Shown one piece after another: positions 1 through 10,797 of a stretch of DNA of 64,000 bases. Under the pieces are notes generated by a model, which made no database searches, was not told the DNA's origin, and was given only the letters and a program-made list of their open reading frames with translations. The translations under genes and the position numbers were made by a program. The DNA lies in NCBI GenBank assembly GCA_003021655.1, contig PXRP01000035.1, forward strand, positions 1 through 64,000. Direction: 5' to 3'. Source of the stretch: Halobacteriales archaeon QS_4_69_31. GTDB lineage: Archaea; Halobacteriota; Halobacteria; Halobacteriales; Haloarculaceae. Position 1 is the stretch's first letter. Each line of letters starts with the position of its first letter.

Positions 1-23
1 TCGATCTCGTCTAAACATCCACC

Positions 24-70
24 GAGGCGGTCGTTTTCGGGCATAGAGCACTCAGAAAACGAACCGCCTC
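24..70. repeat. long inverted repeat (hairpin) at left edge
   Basis: The left arm 24-38 and the right arm 55-70 are reverse complements over 15 bp, with one extra base in the right arm, around a 16-nt loop. It lies 28 bp beyond the stop codon of the minus-strand gene ending at 99. It could be that gene's transcription terminator, although no T-run follows it on the minus strand, or the end of an inserted element. The pairing is seen directly; the role is inference. Confidence 0.7.
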
Positions 71-98
71 ACCCTTTATCCTTATCTGAACACCACCC

Positions 99-842
99 TT
101 AGTACTCACCTGCGTTAATTATTGATTCGAGTGACGGATAGCGGTCTATGTCTTCGGTTGGCACGACTTGTGGTGTATCAAACACCTGGCTTTCTGATTC
201 ATTATCTAACGGGTTCGTATCACACAACCTCATGTCGATTTCGATATTATCTTCTGCGTACTCTTTCAATCGTTCAGCACCGCTCTGGAAGGACATATTT
301 TGACACTCCGAATCGGGCAAATCAACCCTTATAAGCGGTTCAACTTCGAATTCTACCATTTCTTCACCGCCCTCAATAATGCAACTAGTTCTTTGCTCGT
401 CGCTGTCTATACGCTTCAAAGACTTTCTATGTGGTTGCGTATATGAATCATCTCCGTCAACAAGGATTTGCATCTTGACTTCTAGATGCTTTCCCCTACC
501 ATAGCCAAGATTAGATACCCAGAGTTCCAGTTTATTTACAACAGGCTTGGCATTTTCTACGTATATATCAGTCGTAAATTCGCTTTGCATCGCTGTGCTT
601 TGTGTCTCAAGTTCATCACCGTGCCTTTCTAATTCATCAGACTGACGTTCAATTTCATTTCCATGTCTCTCCAACTCTTGTGACTGTCGCTCAATTTCTC
701 TTCCCTGCCGTCTCTGTTCCTGATATCGCAGAAGAGCGACACCTAACGCAATAACAGATAAAATAATCGAAATCAGTGATATGATAGATGAGCTAACTGG
801 CAGGCCAGAAGTGGTAGAGTTAATGGCTGCCAATATTGGCAT
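99..842 (-). CDS. hypothetical protein with N-terminal membrane helix and heptad-like repeat
   Basis: A 247-residue protein of no family I recognise. Residues about 18-40 form a hydrophobic helix. It is followed at about 44-85 by a repetitive charged stretch in which RQSxELERHGxEIE-like units recur, predicted to be a coiled coil. The remainder (about 90-247) looks like a soluble mixed domain. This layout (TM helix, coiled coil, soluble C-terminus) is common in small membrane-anchored proteins of integrated elements. Codon use is AT-rich and unlike the rest of the window, which suggests horizontal acquisition. A TATA-like ATATTCTTAT stretch lies about 30 bp before the ATG on the minus strand, so the start at 842 is plausible as a leaderless gene. 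The strong hairpin at 24-70 lies just downstream. Function unknown. Confidence 0.7.
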   Translation of the reverse strand: MPILAAINSTTSGLPVSSSIISLISIILSVIALGVALLRYQEQRRQGREIERQSQELERHGNEIERQSDELERHGDELETQSTAMQSEFTTDIYVENAKPVVNKLELWVSNLGYGRGKHLEVKMQILVDGDDSYTQPHRKSLKRIDSDEQRTSCIIEGGEEMVEFEVEPLIRVDLPDSECQNMSFQSGAERLKEYAEDNIEIDMRLCDTNPLDNESESQVFDTPQVVPTEDIDRYPSLESIINAGEY

Positions 843-865
843 GTTCTAAACCAACGAATACATAA

Positions 866-880
866 CAAGAATATAAGAAT
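866..880 (-). promoter_or_regulatory. TATA-box promoter for the gene at 99-842
   Basis: The minus strand reads an AT-rich TTCTTATATTC-like box centred about 30 bp upstream of the ATG at 842. This is the spacing expected for a leaderless haloarchaeal transcript. It is based on sequence and spacing only. Confidence 0.45.
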
Positions 881-1038
881 GGTTGTTCCTTTTTGTCTGT
901 GATAATATGGATGGAAAAAGTATCTCAGACTGGAATAATGACCTCACAGATTTCGACTCCGGGTCATTCTTCCACACAAAACCAGGGGCAAATCGTAGAA
1001 TGTTCATATAGGCCCGTTTGACTTACCTGTCTCTCATC

Positions 1039-1105
1039 GCTTAACAATTCGGTCGTTCCGGCACTGTTTAGTTAAGCAAAATCCCGGGAAAGAGTCGGGA
1101 TTTGC
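1039..1105. repeat. paired inverted repeats / hairpins near the mutL junction
   Basis: Two overlapping structures are visible. GCTTAAC at 1039-1045 pairs with GTTAAGC at 1071-1077. A tighter hairpin pairs AAATCCCG (1079-1086) with CGGGATTT (1096-1103) around a 9-nt loop; the pairing extends by GC on both sides with one bulged A. Such clustered hairpins occur at ends of IS200/IS605-like elements and in MITEs, but no transposase is visible in the window. Confidence 0.5.
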
Positions 1106-1263
1106 GGGTGAATTGACTGTCGATCGATTGCTCGGAGCGGTTGTCCTAATTGAAGAATGGCGCAAGACACGCTCTACTGTAGGAGTCGAAATATGCATCG
1201 AGTGTTTTATGAGAAATCGGAATTCGTGAATTGGGCTGGAGACGTGTTCTAAGGCAGTAATCA

Positions 1264-2163
1264 ATGGGTCTTACTGAACTAGACAGTGCCAACTCGGACG
1301 GGACAGCCTCGTCCCGGACTAGTTCGTCGCGGTCGTCGTCGACTGCTCGCGGGGGGACGACGGAGACACCGTCTCGGCCGTCGTCCAGTTCGTCGGCTGG
1401 GTCGTCTTCGGATTCGTCGTCGGGAGTGTCGACCGAGGACGCTACGCCGTCACCAGCGCCACACGAACGACAGTCCCGGCCTCGTGCGACCGGACCGAAC
1501 ACGCAGAGGACGCTGAGCGGCGAGGACGCCCACGGGACCACGTCGTTCGAAACCGTCCCCGACCTCCGGGTCCTGGGGCAGTTACACGACACCTACATCG
1601 TCGCGGAAGCCGACGACGGGCTGGTCCTCGTCGACCAGCACGCCGCCGACGAACGGATCAACTACGAACGGTTACGGGAACAGTTCGACGGCGAGACGAC
1701 AACCCAGGCGCTGGCCGAACCGGTCGAGGTGGCGTTGACTGCCGAGGAGGCGGAGTTATTCGGCACGTACGAGGACGCGCTCGCACGGCTCGGGTTCCTG
1801 GCCGACCGGGTCGACGACCGGACGGTCGAGGTCAGGACCGTGCCGTCGGTCGTCGCCGAGTCCGCCGACCCGGCGGTCCTCCGCGAGGTGCTGGCCGAGA
1901 TGGTGACCGGGGAGGACGCGGCCGAGCGGACCGTCGAAGCTATCGCCGACGAACTGCTGGCCGACATGGCCTGTTACCCCTCGATCACGGGTAACACGTC
2001 GCTCACCGACGGGTCCGTGGTGGACCTGCTGGGGGCGCTCGACGACTGCGAGAACCCGTGGGCGTGTCCCCACGGACGACCGGTACTGGTCCACATCGAC
2101 TCGGACGAGGTCGAGGCCCGCTTCGAGCGCGATTACCCCGGTCACAGCGGCCGCCGGGAGTGA
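1264..2163 (+). pseudogene. mutL: N-terminally truncated MutL (C-terminal endonuclease/dimerisation domain only)
   Basis: The 299-residue frame begins with a Ser/Thr/Pro-rich low-complexity stretch (about 8-90), typical of the haloarchaeal MutL linker. It then runs through the whole MutL C-terminal domain (about 95-295). The endonuclease metal motif DQHA(X)2E(X)4E is intact at 124-135, the ACYPSITG segment lies at 236-243, and the CPHGRP motif is at 268-273. Full-length MutL needs an N-terminal GHKL ATPase of about 330 residues, which is entirely absent. Instead, an in-frame stop at 1258-1260 and AT-rich DNA lie upstream. The break therefore falls inside the linker. The ATG at 1264 has no clear promoter and may not be used. 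The N-terminal half could lie to the left of the window if an element split the gene, or it may be lost. MutL normally couples MutS mismatch recognition to strand incision, and this fragment could not do so by itself. Confidence 0.85.
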
Positions 2164-2210
2164 ACGCGGGTTCCGTGTGAACTATACCGGATGCTACCGA
2201 TGGGCAGGGT

Positions 2211-3149
2211 ATGACGGAACTGGTGACGTTCGGAGACACGTCGCTGCGGTTCGCGCCGCTGGACGGGGAGCGGTTCGAGACGACGGACGACGTCCGCCTG
2301 CGCGTCTCGGGGACCGAGAGCAACGTCGCGACGGCGGCGAGCGCGCTCGGGACGGACGTGGCGTGGCTGTCGAAACTGCCGGACAACCCGCTGGGCCACC
2401 GCGTCGACCGGACGCTCCGTGAGTACGGCGTCGAGACGGAGGTCGCCTGGGGCGAGGGGCGCCAGGGGCTGGTGTTCTCCGAGCACGGGCCCGGGCCCCG
2501 CGAGCAGCGCCGCTACCAGGACCGCACGGACTCCGCGGCGGCGACGGTGACGCCGGGCGAACTCCCGATGGACCGCGTCCAGGCGGCCGACGCGACGTTC
2601 GTCGGGGGGAGCACGCTCTCGCTGTCGGGCCAGATCGTCGAGACCGCCGAGGCCGTGTTGCGCGCGGCCGGCGGGGGGCTGGTCGCGCTGGACTTGGACT
2701 ACGCGTCGGGACACTGGACGGTCGAGGCGGCGCGCGAGACGCTCGACGGCGTCCTCGACGCGGTCGACGTCCTGTTCGCCAACGAGGCCGAAGCGAAGAC
2801 AGTGTTCGACCGCACGGGCGAACCGCGGAAACTCGCCCACACCATCGCCTCGAACCACGACTTCGAGACGGTCGTGATCACGCGCAGCGAGTACGGCGCG
2901 CTCGTCTGGCACGACAACGTCATCCACGAGCGGGACGGCCGGGAGGTCGAGGCGGTGGACCCGGCGGGCCAGCACGAGGCCTTCATCGGCGCGTTCCTGG
3001 AACGCCTGTTACACGACGGCGGCGCGGGCGAGGCACTCACCTACGGCGTCGCGACCGCGACGCTGACGCGGACGCTGCCCGGGGCCATGACGGCGGTCAC
3101 GCCCGGCGAGGTCGAACGCCTCGCGGCCGAGCTGGACCGCGAGCGCTGA
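2211..3149 (+). CDS. PfkB-family carbohydrate kinase-like protein with altered active site
   Basis: 312 residues, the usual PfkB/ribokinase length. The N-terminal PfkB signature is recognisable as GTESNVA at 34-40 (usual form GGxxNVA). An acidic ATP-fold region with NEAEAK follows at about 191-196. The second signature, normally DTTGAGDAF, reads DPAGQHEAF at 250-258. The catalytic Asp is thus Glu256, and the anion-hole Ala-Gly is Gln-His. This may mark a haloarchaeal subfamily with another substrate, or a non-kinase. A TATA-like CTATACC at 2182-2188 lies about 26 bp before the ATG, supporting this start and a leaderless mRNA. The gene follows the mutL remnant in the same direction. The substrate cannot be named; it is not obviously a 2-keto-3-deoxygluconate kinase. 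Confidence 0.8.
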   Translation: MTELVTFGDTSLRFAPLDGERFETTDDVRLRVSGTESNVATAASALGTDVAWLSKLPDNPLGHRVDRTLREYGVETEVAWGEGRQGLVFSEHGPGPREQRRYQDRTDSAAATVTPGELPMDRVQAADATFVGGSTLSLSGQIVETAEAVLRAAGGGLVALDLDYASGHWTVEAARETLDGVLDAVDVLFANEAEAKTVFDRTGEPRKLAHTIASNHDFETVVITRSEYGALVWHDNVIHERDGREVEAVDPAGQHEAFIGAFLERLLHDGGAGEALTYGVATATLTRTLPGAMTAVTPGEVERLAAELDRER

Positions 3150-3228
3150 GACCCCGGCGGGGGCAACCCCCCAATACGCCCCGCGAACGGTCGACAGAGA
3201 TATGGGGTGGCAGGTCGACACTCCTTGC

Positions 3229-4500
3229 ATGCCGGAGTCAGGTAGATGGATCGGGACCGTCTTCTTCTCGCTGCTGGTCGTCGTCGCCGCAGTCGGCGCG
3301 ACGGCCGGCGTCGGCGGCGCAGACACGCAATCGGGGAACGCGACTGACGCCGTGACGCTGACGGTGCAGGTCGTCGACCGGAGCGGGAACCCGCTCGACG
3401 GCGTGGAACTCAGCGCGACCTGGGACGGCGGCGGACCGGTCAACGCGACGACGGCCGGCAACGGGAAGGCCTTCCTCGACGTCGAGGAAGGCGCCGACGT
3501 GACCATCCGCACCGAGCGGCAGTTCTACGTCAGAAACGAGCCCTACGTCGTCGAGAACGCCAGCGGAGGCGAGGTCACCATCGAGATGGCACTGGGCGGC
3601 GAGGCGACCGTGGTCGTCCGCGACGCGAACGGCCGCGTCAGCGACGCGGTCGTCCGCCTGTTCCAGGACGGTGAGCGCGTCGTCAACGGGCGCACGGGGC
3701 CCGACGGGACGCTCACGACGCCGAAGGTCGAACAGGACGACTACAGGCTGGTCGCGTTCAAGGAAGGCTACCGCCGGAACGCGACGACGCTGACCGTCGA
3801 CGACCAGGTCCGACAGGAGATGGTCATCGAGCAGGACTCGGTACTGGTGACCTTCCGCGTCAACGACGACCACTTCATCCCGCCGCGGCCGGTCGTCGAC
3901 GCGAACGTGACTGTCCTGGGCATCGCCGACGTGACGACACAGGGCAACGGCGCGGTGACCGTCAGTCTCCCGGTCAACACCGTCTACGACGTCGACGTCA
4001 CGAAACCGGGCTACGAGAGCGTCTCGCGGACGATCAACGTCCGGGAGTCACGGAAGTCGCTGAACGCGACGATCCAGCGGACGCCGTCGATCAACGCGAC
4101 GGTCAACACCGGCCGCGTCGTCGTCGGCGAGCGCGTCCGCGTGTCCGTCACCGACGAGTACGGCGAGCCGGTCCCGGGAGCGACCGTGAGCCTCGACGGG
4201 TCGAACGTCGGCGAGACCAACGACGACGGTACCGCCAGAGTGCTCATCGAATCCGACGGCCCCCACACGGTCGAGGTCTCGTCGGGCGACCTGGAGGCGG
4301 CCGTGGAGGTCGAGGGCGTCGATCCCGCACCCGACGAGACGCCGACCGCGATACCCTCGCCCACGCCGAGCCCGACGCCCACGCCGACCGCGACGCCCTC
4401 ACCGGCCCCGACCAGCGGACTCGGACCCGGGTTCGGCCCCGTCGGTGTCGTCGTCGCGCTCCTGGCGGCCGCCGTCCTGCTCGGACGACGCCGTCGCTGA
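3229..4500 (+). CDS. PGF-CTERM surface protein with carboxypeptidase-regulatory/Ig-like repeats
   Basis: 423 residues from this ATG; an upstream in-frame ATG at 3202 would add nine residues. I prefer 3229 because it places a short positive n-region directly before the hydrophobic Sec signal at about 6-28. The mature part contains several consecutive beta-sandwich repeats of the carboxypeptidase-regulatory type (for example VQVVDRSGNPLDGVELSATW and VSVTDEYGEPVPGATVSLDG) with many N-x-T/S sites. A Thr/Pro-rich linker then leads to a C-terminal PGFGPVG motif, a hydrophobic helix and a terminal Arg cluster. That is the PGF-CTERM sorting signal processed by archaeosortase A and lipid-anchored. It is likely a glycosylated cell-envelope protein; its ligand is unknown. 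Confidence 0.85.
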   Translation: MPESGRWIGTVFFSLLVVVAAVGATAGVGGADTQSGNATDAVTLTVQVVDRSGNPLDGVELSATWDGGGPVNATTAGNGKAFLDVEEGADVTIRTERQFYVRNEPYVVENASGGEVTIEMALGGEATVVVRDANGRVSDAVVRLFQDGERVVNGRTGPDGTLTTPKVEQDDYRLVAFKEGYRRNATTLTVDDQVRQEMVIEQDSVLVTFRVNDDHFIPPRPVVDANVTVLGIADVTTQGNGAVTVSLPVNTVYDVDVTKPGYESVSRTINVRESRKSLNATIQRTPSINATVNTGRVVVGERVRVSVTDEYGEPVPGATVSLDGSNVGETNDDGTARVLIESDGPHTVEVSSGDLEAAVEVEGVDPAPDETPTAIPSPTPSPTPTPTATPSPAPTSGLGPGFGPVGVVVALLAAAVLLGRRRR

Positions 4501-4515
4501 CTCCCGCCGGAGCTT

Positions 4516-4656
4516 CCGGCCGGTCGCCCGCCGGTGAGGCCGTCGCTGACGCCGACCCGGACCACCGGCCGGTCGTCCGCCGGTGACGGCGTGGCGGACC
4601 TGACTGCCCGAGGCGTTCGCCGGAACCCCCGGGAGCGTTCACCGGAACCCCCGGGA
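4516..4656 (+). repeat. intergenic short direct repeats
   Basis: A CCGGCCGGTCG-containing block of about 25 bp starts at 4516 and again at 4565. A second 21-bp unit at 4614-4634 (CGTTCGCCGGAACCCCCGGG and one further base) is repeated with one change at 4636-4656. The stretch directly follows the stop of the surface-protein gene, one of several post-gene repeat arrays in the window. Confidence 0.6.
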
Positions 4657-4685
4657 TTTACGCGCTGGGGTTCGAACGGCCGCGC

Positions 4686-6020
4686 ATGGGTGCGGAGACG
4701 CCGAGCGTCCGGTCGACGGTCCGGGAGTTCTTCGCGCTGGAGCGTGACGTACTGGTCCTCTCGGCGGCGATGTTCGCGTTCAGCCTCGGCTTCCAGATGA
4801 CCGGCCGGTACCTCCCCCGGTACATGAGCCTGCTCGGCGCCGGCGGCGTCGCGATCGGCCTCTACGGGAGCCTCGGCAACCTCATCGGCGCCGTCTACCC
4901 CTACCCCGGGGGCGCGTTCTCGGACAGGGTGGGCTCCCGGGTCGCGCTGACGCTGTTCGGCCTGGCCTCGACGGTCGGCTTCCTCGTGTGGCTCGTGGCC
5001 CCCCTGTTCGGGGTGGTCGCCGTCCCCGTCCCGGCGGGGCTCCCGCTGGGGGTGACGGAGGTCGTCCTCCCGGTGGGGATCTTCCTGGGGCTCTTTCTCG
5101 CACAGGCCTGGAAGTCGTTCGGGCTGGGCGCGACCTTCGCGGTCGTCAAACAGAGCGTCGACCCCGGGCGGCTGGCGACCGGCTTCGCGAGCACCGAGAC
5201 GGTCCGGCGCCTGGCGTTTCTGGTCGGCCCGCTGCTGGCGGCGGGGCTCATCGCCGCCTTCGGCTTCGACGCCGGGTTCAGGGGCGTGCTCGTCGTCGCG
5301 GCCGCGTTCGGCCTCGTCGGCACCGTCACCCAGCACCTCCTCTACGACGCCAGCGAGGACACCGTCGGCGACTCCTTCGAGGGGGTCTCACAGGTCGTCG
5401 CCGACCTGCGTGCGATGCCGCCGGAACTCCCGCCGCTACTGGCCGCGGACACGCTGGTGCGGTTCGCCAACGGCATGGTCTACGTCTTTTTCGTCATCGT
5501 CGTCACCGAGTTCCTGCCTGCGCGGGGCGACATGACCGTGGGGCTGCCGGTCGTTGGGACGCTCGGCCCGGACGCCCTGTTCGGGGTCTTTCTCGCCGTC
5601 GAGATGGTCGTCGCGCTGGCGAGCATGGTCCCAGTGGCCCGCCTGGCCGAGCGGGTCGGCCTCAAGCCCGTCGTCGCGCTCGGTTTCACCGTCTACGCGG
5701 TCTTCCCGGTCGTCCTGATCAACGCGCCGGCGGACCCGTGGGTCGTGGCCGGCCTGTTCGCGTTCTCGGGGCTGCGCTTTGCCGGCCTGCCCGCGCACAA
5801 GGCGCTCATCGTCGGCCCCGCCGAGGCCGACGCCGGCGGCCGCGTCACCGGCGCCTACTACCTCGTGCGCAACACGCTCACCATCCCGAGCGCCCTGGTC
5901 GGCGGGTGGCTCTACGACGCCGTCTCGCCGGACCTGGCGTTCACGCTGGCCTCCGCCGTCGGGGTCGCCGGCGTCCTGGCGTTTGTCGCCTTCGGCCGCG
6001 AGTTCGAGGCCTACGCCTGA
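4686..6020 (+). CDS. MFS transporter
   Basis: A 444-residue polytopic membrane protein with about 12 predicted helices in two halves. Between helices 2 and 3 there is a GGAFSDRVGSR sequence, matching the conserved MFS loop motif (G-x3-D-R-x-G-R/K). The equivalent second-half loop reads RLAERVGLKP. It belongs to the Major Facilitator Superfamily and moves a small molecule across the cytoplasmic membrane; the substrate cannot be told. The next gene starts 110 bp downstream and the previous one ends 185 bp upstream, so it is probably monocistronic. Nothing in the neighbourhood points to a substrate. Confidence 0.9.
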   Translation: MGAETPSVRSTVREFFALERDVLVLSAAMFAFSLGFQMTGRYLPRYMSLLGAGGVAIGLYGSLGNLIGAVYPYPGGAFSDRVGSRVALTLFGLASTVGFLVWLVAPLFGVVAVPVPAGLPLGVTEVVLPVGIFLGLFLAQAWKSFGLGATFAVVKQSVDPGRLATGFASTETVRRLAFLVGPLLAAGLIAAFGFDAGFRGVLVVAAAFGLVGTVTQHLLYDASEDTVGDSFEGVSQVVADLRAMPPELPPLLAADTLVRFANGMVYVFFVIVVTEFLPARGDMTVGLPVVGTLGPDALFGVFLAVEMVVALASMVPVARLAERVGLKPVVALGFTVYAVFPVVLINAPADPWVVAGLFAFSGLRFAGLPAHKALIVGPAEADAGGRVTGAYYLVRNTLTIPSALVGGWLYDAVSPDLAFTLASAVGVAGVLAFVAFGREFEAYA

Positions 6021-6130
6021 CCGGCCTCCTGGCGGTTCTCGCCGGCGTCAGGGCCCCACGCGGGCGACGACGCCGGTGGCCGGTCGCGAGCGCCGGAACA
6101 CGTATACGCCGGTGGGGAGTAGCAGTGCGT

Positions 6131-6538
6131 ATGGCGGCAGACGACACCACACCGGCGGACACACTGACCGACGGGGAAGTCGAGGCGCTCCACGAGGTCG
6201 AACTCGGAGTCGAGTGGCTCCACCGCGCGCACGGCAAACTCGTCGAGTTCCACCACAACACCGGGCACGCGATGGAACACCTCGCCGAGGCCGAACGGCT
6301 GTTGCGCGAGAGGGGCCACGAGTCGATGGCCGACGAGATCCGCGACCTGTACCTCCCGCGGGGGGTCATCGACGAGGACCGGTGGTCATACGACGTGCTG
6401 GAGTCGTTCCAGGCCGACTTCATGGACGACCTGACCGCCTTCGAGAAGCGGGCGCGCCAGGAGGTCGCCGACGGCCACAGTCACCTCGCGGAACGCCGCC
6501 AGGAACAGCGCTGGAAGGGACGGGCCGACCGGGACTAG
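6131..6538 (+). CDS. conserved haloarchaeal helical protein, His-rich
   Basis: 135 residues, soluble and almost entirely alpha-helical. The segment WLHRAHGKLVEFHHNTGHAM (about 33-52) is rich in His and Glu and could bind metal. The C-terminal third is strongly charged. I do not recognise a named family. The ATG at 6131 is chosen because a TATA-like GTATACG sits about 26 bp upstream. The gene converges on the next one: its TAG stop overlaps the other gene's stop within a shared CTAG at 6535-6538. Confidence 0.75.
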   Translation: MAADDTTPADTLTDGEVEALHEVELGVEWLHRAHGKLVEFHHNTGHAMEHLAEAERLLRERGHESMADEIRDLYLPRGVIDEDRWSYDVLESFQADFMDDLTAFEKRARQEVADGHSHLAERRQEQRWKGRADRD

Positions 6539-7107
6539 TTCCCCTGTATTGCGTCGATGACCATCGCGGCCGCGATGACCGCTTCCTTGGGGACGTTGCT
6601 GGCGTCGTCGATGGTGATGTCGTAGCGGTCGCGGATCGACAGCCGTGACTCGACGGTGCCGACGTGGTTGCCCGCCGGGTCGGTGATCTCGTACTTGTGG
6701 GGGATGAGCGCGCCCAGCGGCAGGTAGTGGCGTGCCAGCGTGTACAGCGCACCCCTGGAGTCTATCTGTGCGATCTCGCCGCCATCGGGCGACCGGACCG
6801 TCCAGGTGTCCTGGAAGACCGAGAAATCGTTGTCGAGGACGACGACTTCCCGGCCGGTCTGGGTGTCCGTGAGGGCGTAATTGCCGGCGACGTCGAGCAC
6901 CCCGCCCGCTTTCACCGTGAACACCTCGTTGTCGTTGCCGTCGACGAACGGGAACTCCTCTTTCATCTTGAACAGCTTCTGTCTGCCCCGGAGGACGACG
7001 TTGCCGGCGTCATCGAGGGCCCTGTACTTGTTCCGGATGAGCGACTGCTCGACGACGTAGTGGTCGTCCGAGAGGTCCAGGCCGGTGATGTCGTAGGTGT
7101 CTGCCAT
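6535..7107 (-). CDS. LURP-one-related (LOR) family protein
   Basis: 190 residues. The pattern of a conserved FKMKEEFPFV-like strand, then repeated short strands ending in YDITIDD, matches the LURP-one-related/scramblase-like tubby fold. In this family a 12-stranded barrel encloses a hydrophobic C-terminal helix, and such a helix (EAVIAAAMVIDAIQ) ends this protein. The biochemical role in archaea is unknown; phospholipid-associated or stress roles are guesses from eukaryotic relatives. The start at 7107 (MADTYDITG) is preferred over an upstream ATG that would add 25 residues of non-conserved sequence. The stop overlaps the convergent upstream gene's stop. Confidence 0.8.
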   Translation of the reverse strand: MADTYDITGLDLSDDHYVVEQSLIRNKYRALDDAGNVVLRGRQKLFKMKEEFPFVDGNDNEVFTVKAGGVLDVAGNYALTDTQTGREVVVLDNDFSVFQDTWTVRSPDGGEIAQIDSRGALYTLARHYLPLGALIPHKYEITDPAGNHVGTVESRLSIRDRYDITIDDASNVPKEAVIAAAMVIDAIQGN

Positions 7108-7265
7108 CGGTCGTGTCTCTCGGAACGTCGACTTAACTGTGGCGACGGCGGCGGGCCCGGCCAGCGAGGGCGAGGGTGCCACGAATCGGCCGCGGCGGGT
7201 CGGGACGCCGCCCCCCGGGTCGCCCGCGGCAGGTACTTATCGGTGGGGCTACTACCCCCGCGACG

Positions 7266-7415
7266 ATGCCCCAGACCATCGAGATCCCCGACGACCTGGC
7301 CGAGCGGATCGAGTCCCACCGCGAAGCGGACGAGACGACGGCGGAGTTCATCGAGGAACTCGTCTCCGTCTACGAGACCGAGGGCGCGTTCCTCCGTGAA
7401 GGCTACTCCGAGTGA
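7266..7415 (+). CDS. small RHH/DUF7557-like protein
   Basis: A 49-residue protein, MPQTIEIPDDLAERIESHRE in front and acidic behind. A short beta strand is followed by two amphipathic helices, which resembles the ribbon-helix-helix (CopG-type) DNA-binding fold common among small archaeal regulators and antitoxins. No toxin gene is adjacent. A TATA-like ACTTATC lies about 28 bp upstream, supporting this start. The role is inferred from fold pattern only. Confidence 0.65.
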   Translation: MPQTIEIPDDLAERIESHREADETTAEFIEELVSVYETEGAFLREGYSE

Positions 7416-7608
7416 TACTCTCCTGACTGCCCTGCCGGGCGGCCGAGGCGAGACGCGACCACGCAGAGAAGGTAACCAGGCGCGCCCCGCAAAAGAGGGA
7501 CGCGAGACCTGCCGGACAGACAAGGAAGCGAGTCGCGCCCGGCGAAAGAGACGAGACCAAAGAGTGGATCGACAGGGTTTCCGTCCCCCGTGCCTTGGTC
7601 GCGGATAG

Positions 7609-10650
<3,042 letters not shown>

Positions 10651-10797
10651 GAGTCGGTCGCGCCCGCGGCGGTTCCCGACCGTCTCGCCGACTTCGCGGC
10701 CGGCGACCGGTGACCCACGCCGGCCGCCTATCGGCACGCCGGCTCCTGAAATAGATTTCAGGGACCGCTTAAGCCCGTCGGCGCCCTCGGTGGAGAC

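Larger units (their letters stand above)
843..1263. other. AT-rich intergenic region with inverted repeats, no supported gene
   Basis: No reading frame here resembles a protein or has typical haloarchaeal codon use. The base composition is far more AT-rich than the DNA after about 1290. It contains inverted repeats at 1039-1105 (separate entry) and ends exactly where the truncated mutL frame opens: an in-frame stop sits at 1258-1260, just before the ATG at 1264. It looks like the flank of an inserted element or a deletion scar. Confidence 0.55.

Noticed and set aside
1034-1592. Small minus-strand frames opposite and before the truncated mutL
   Set aside because: Overlap inverted repeats or the mutL linker in antisense; no protein-like features or promoter.
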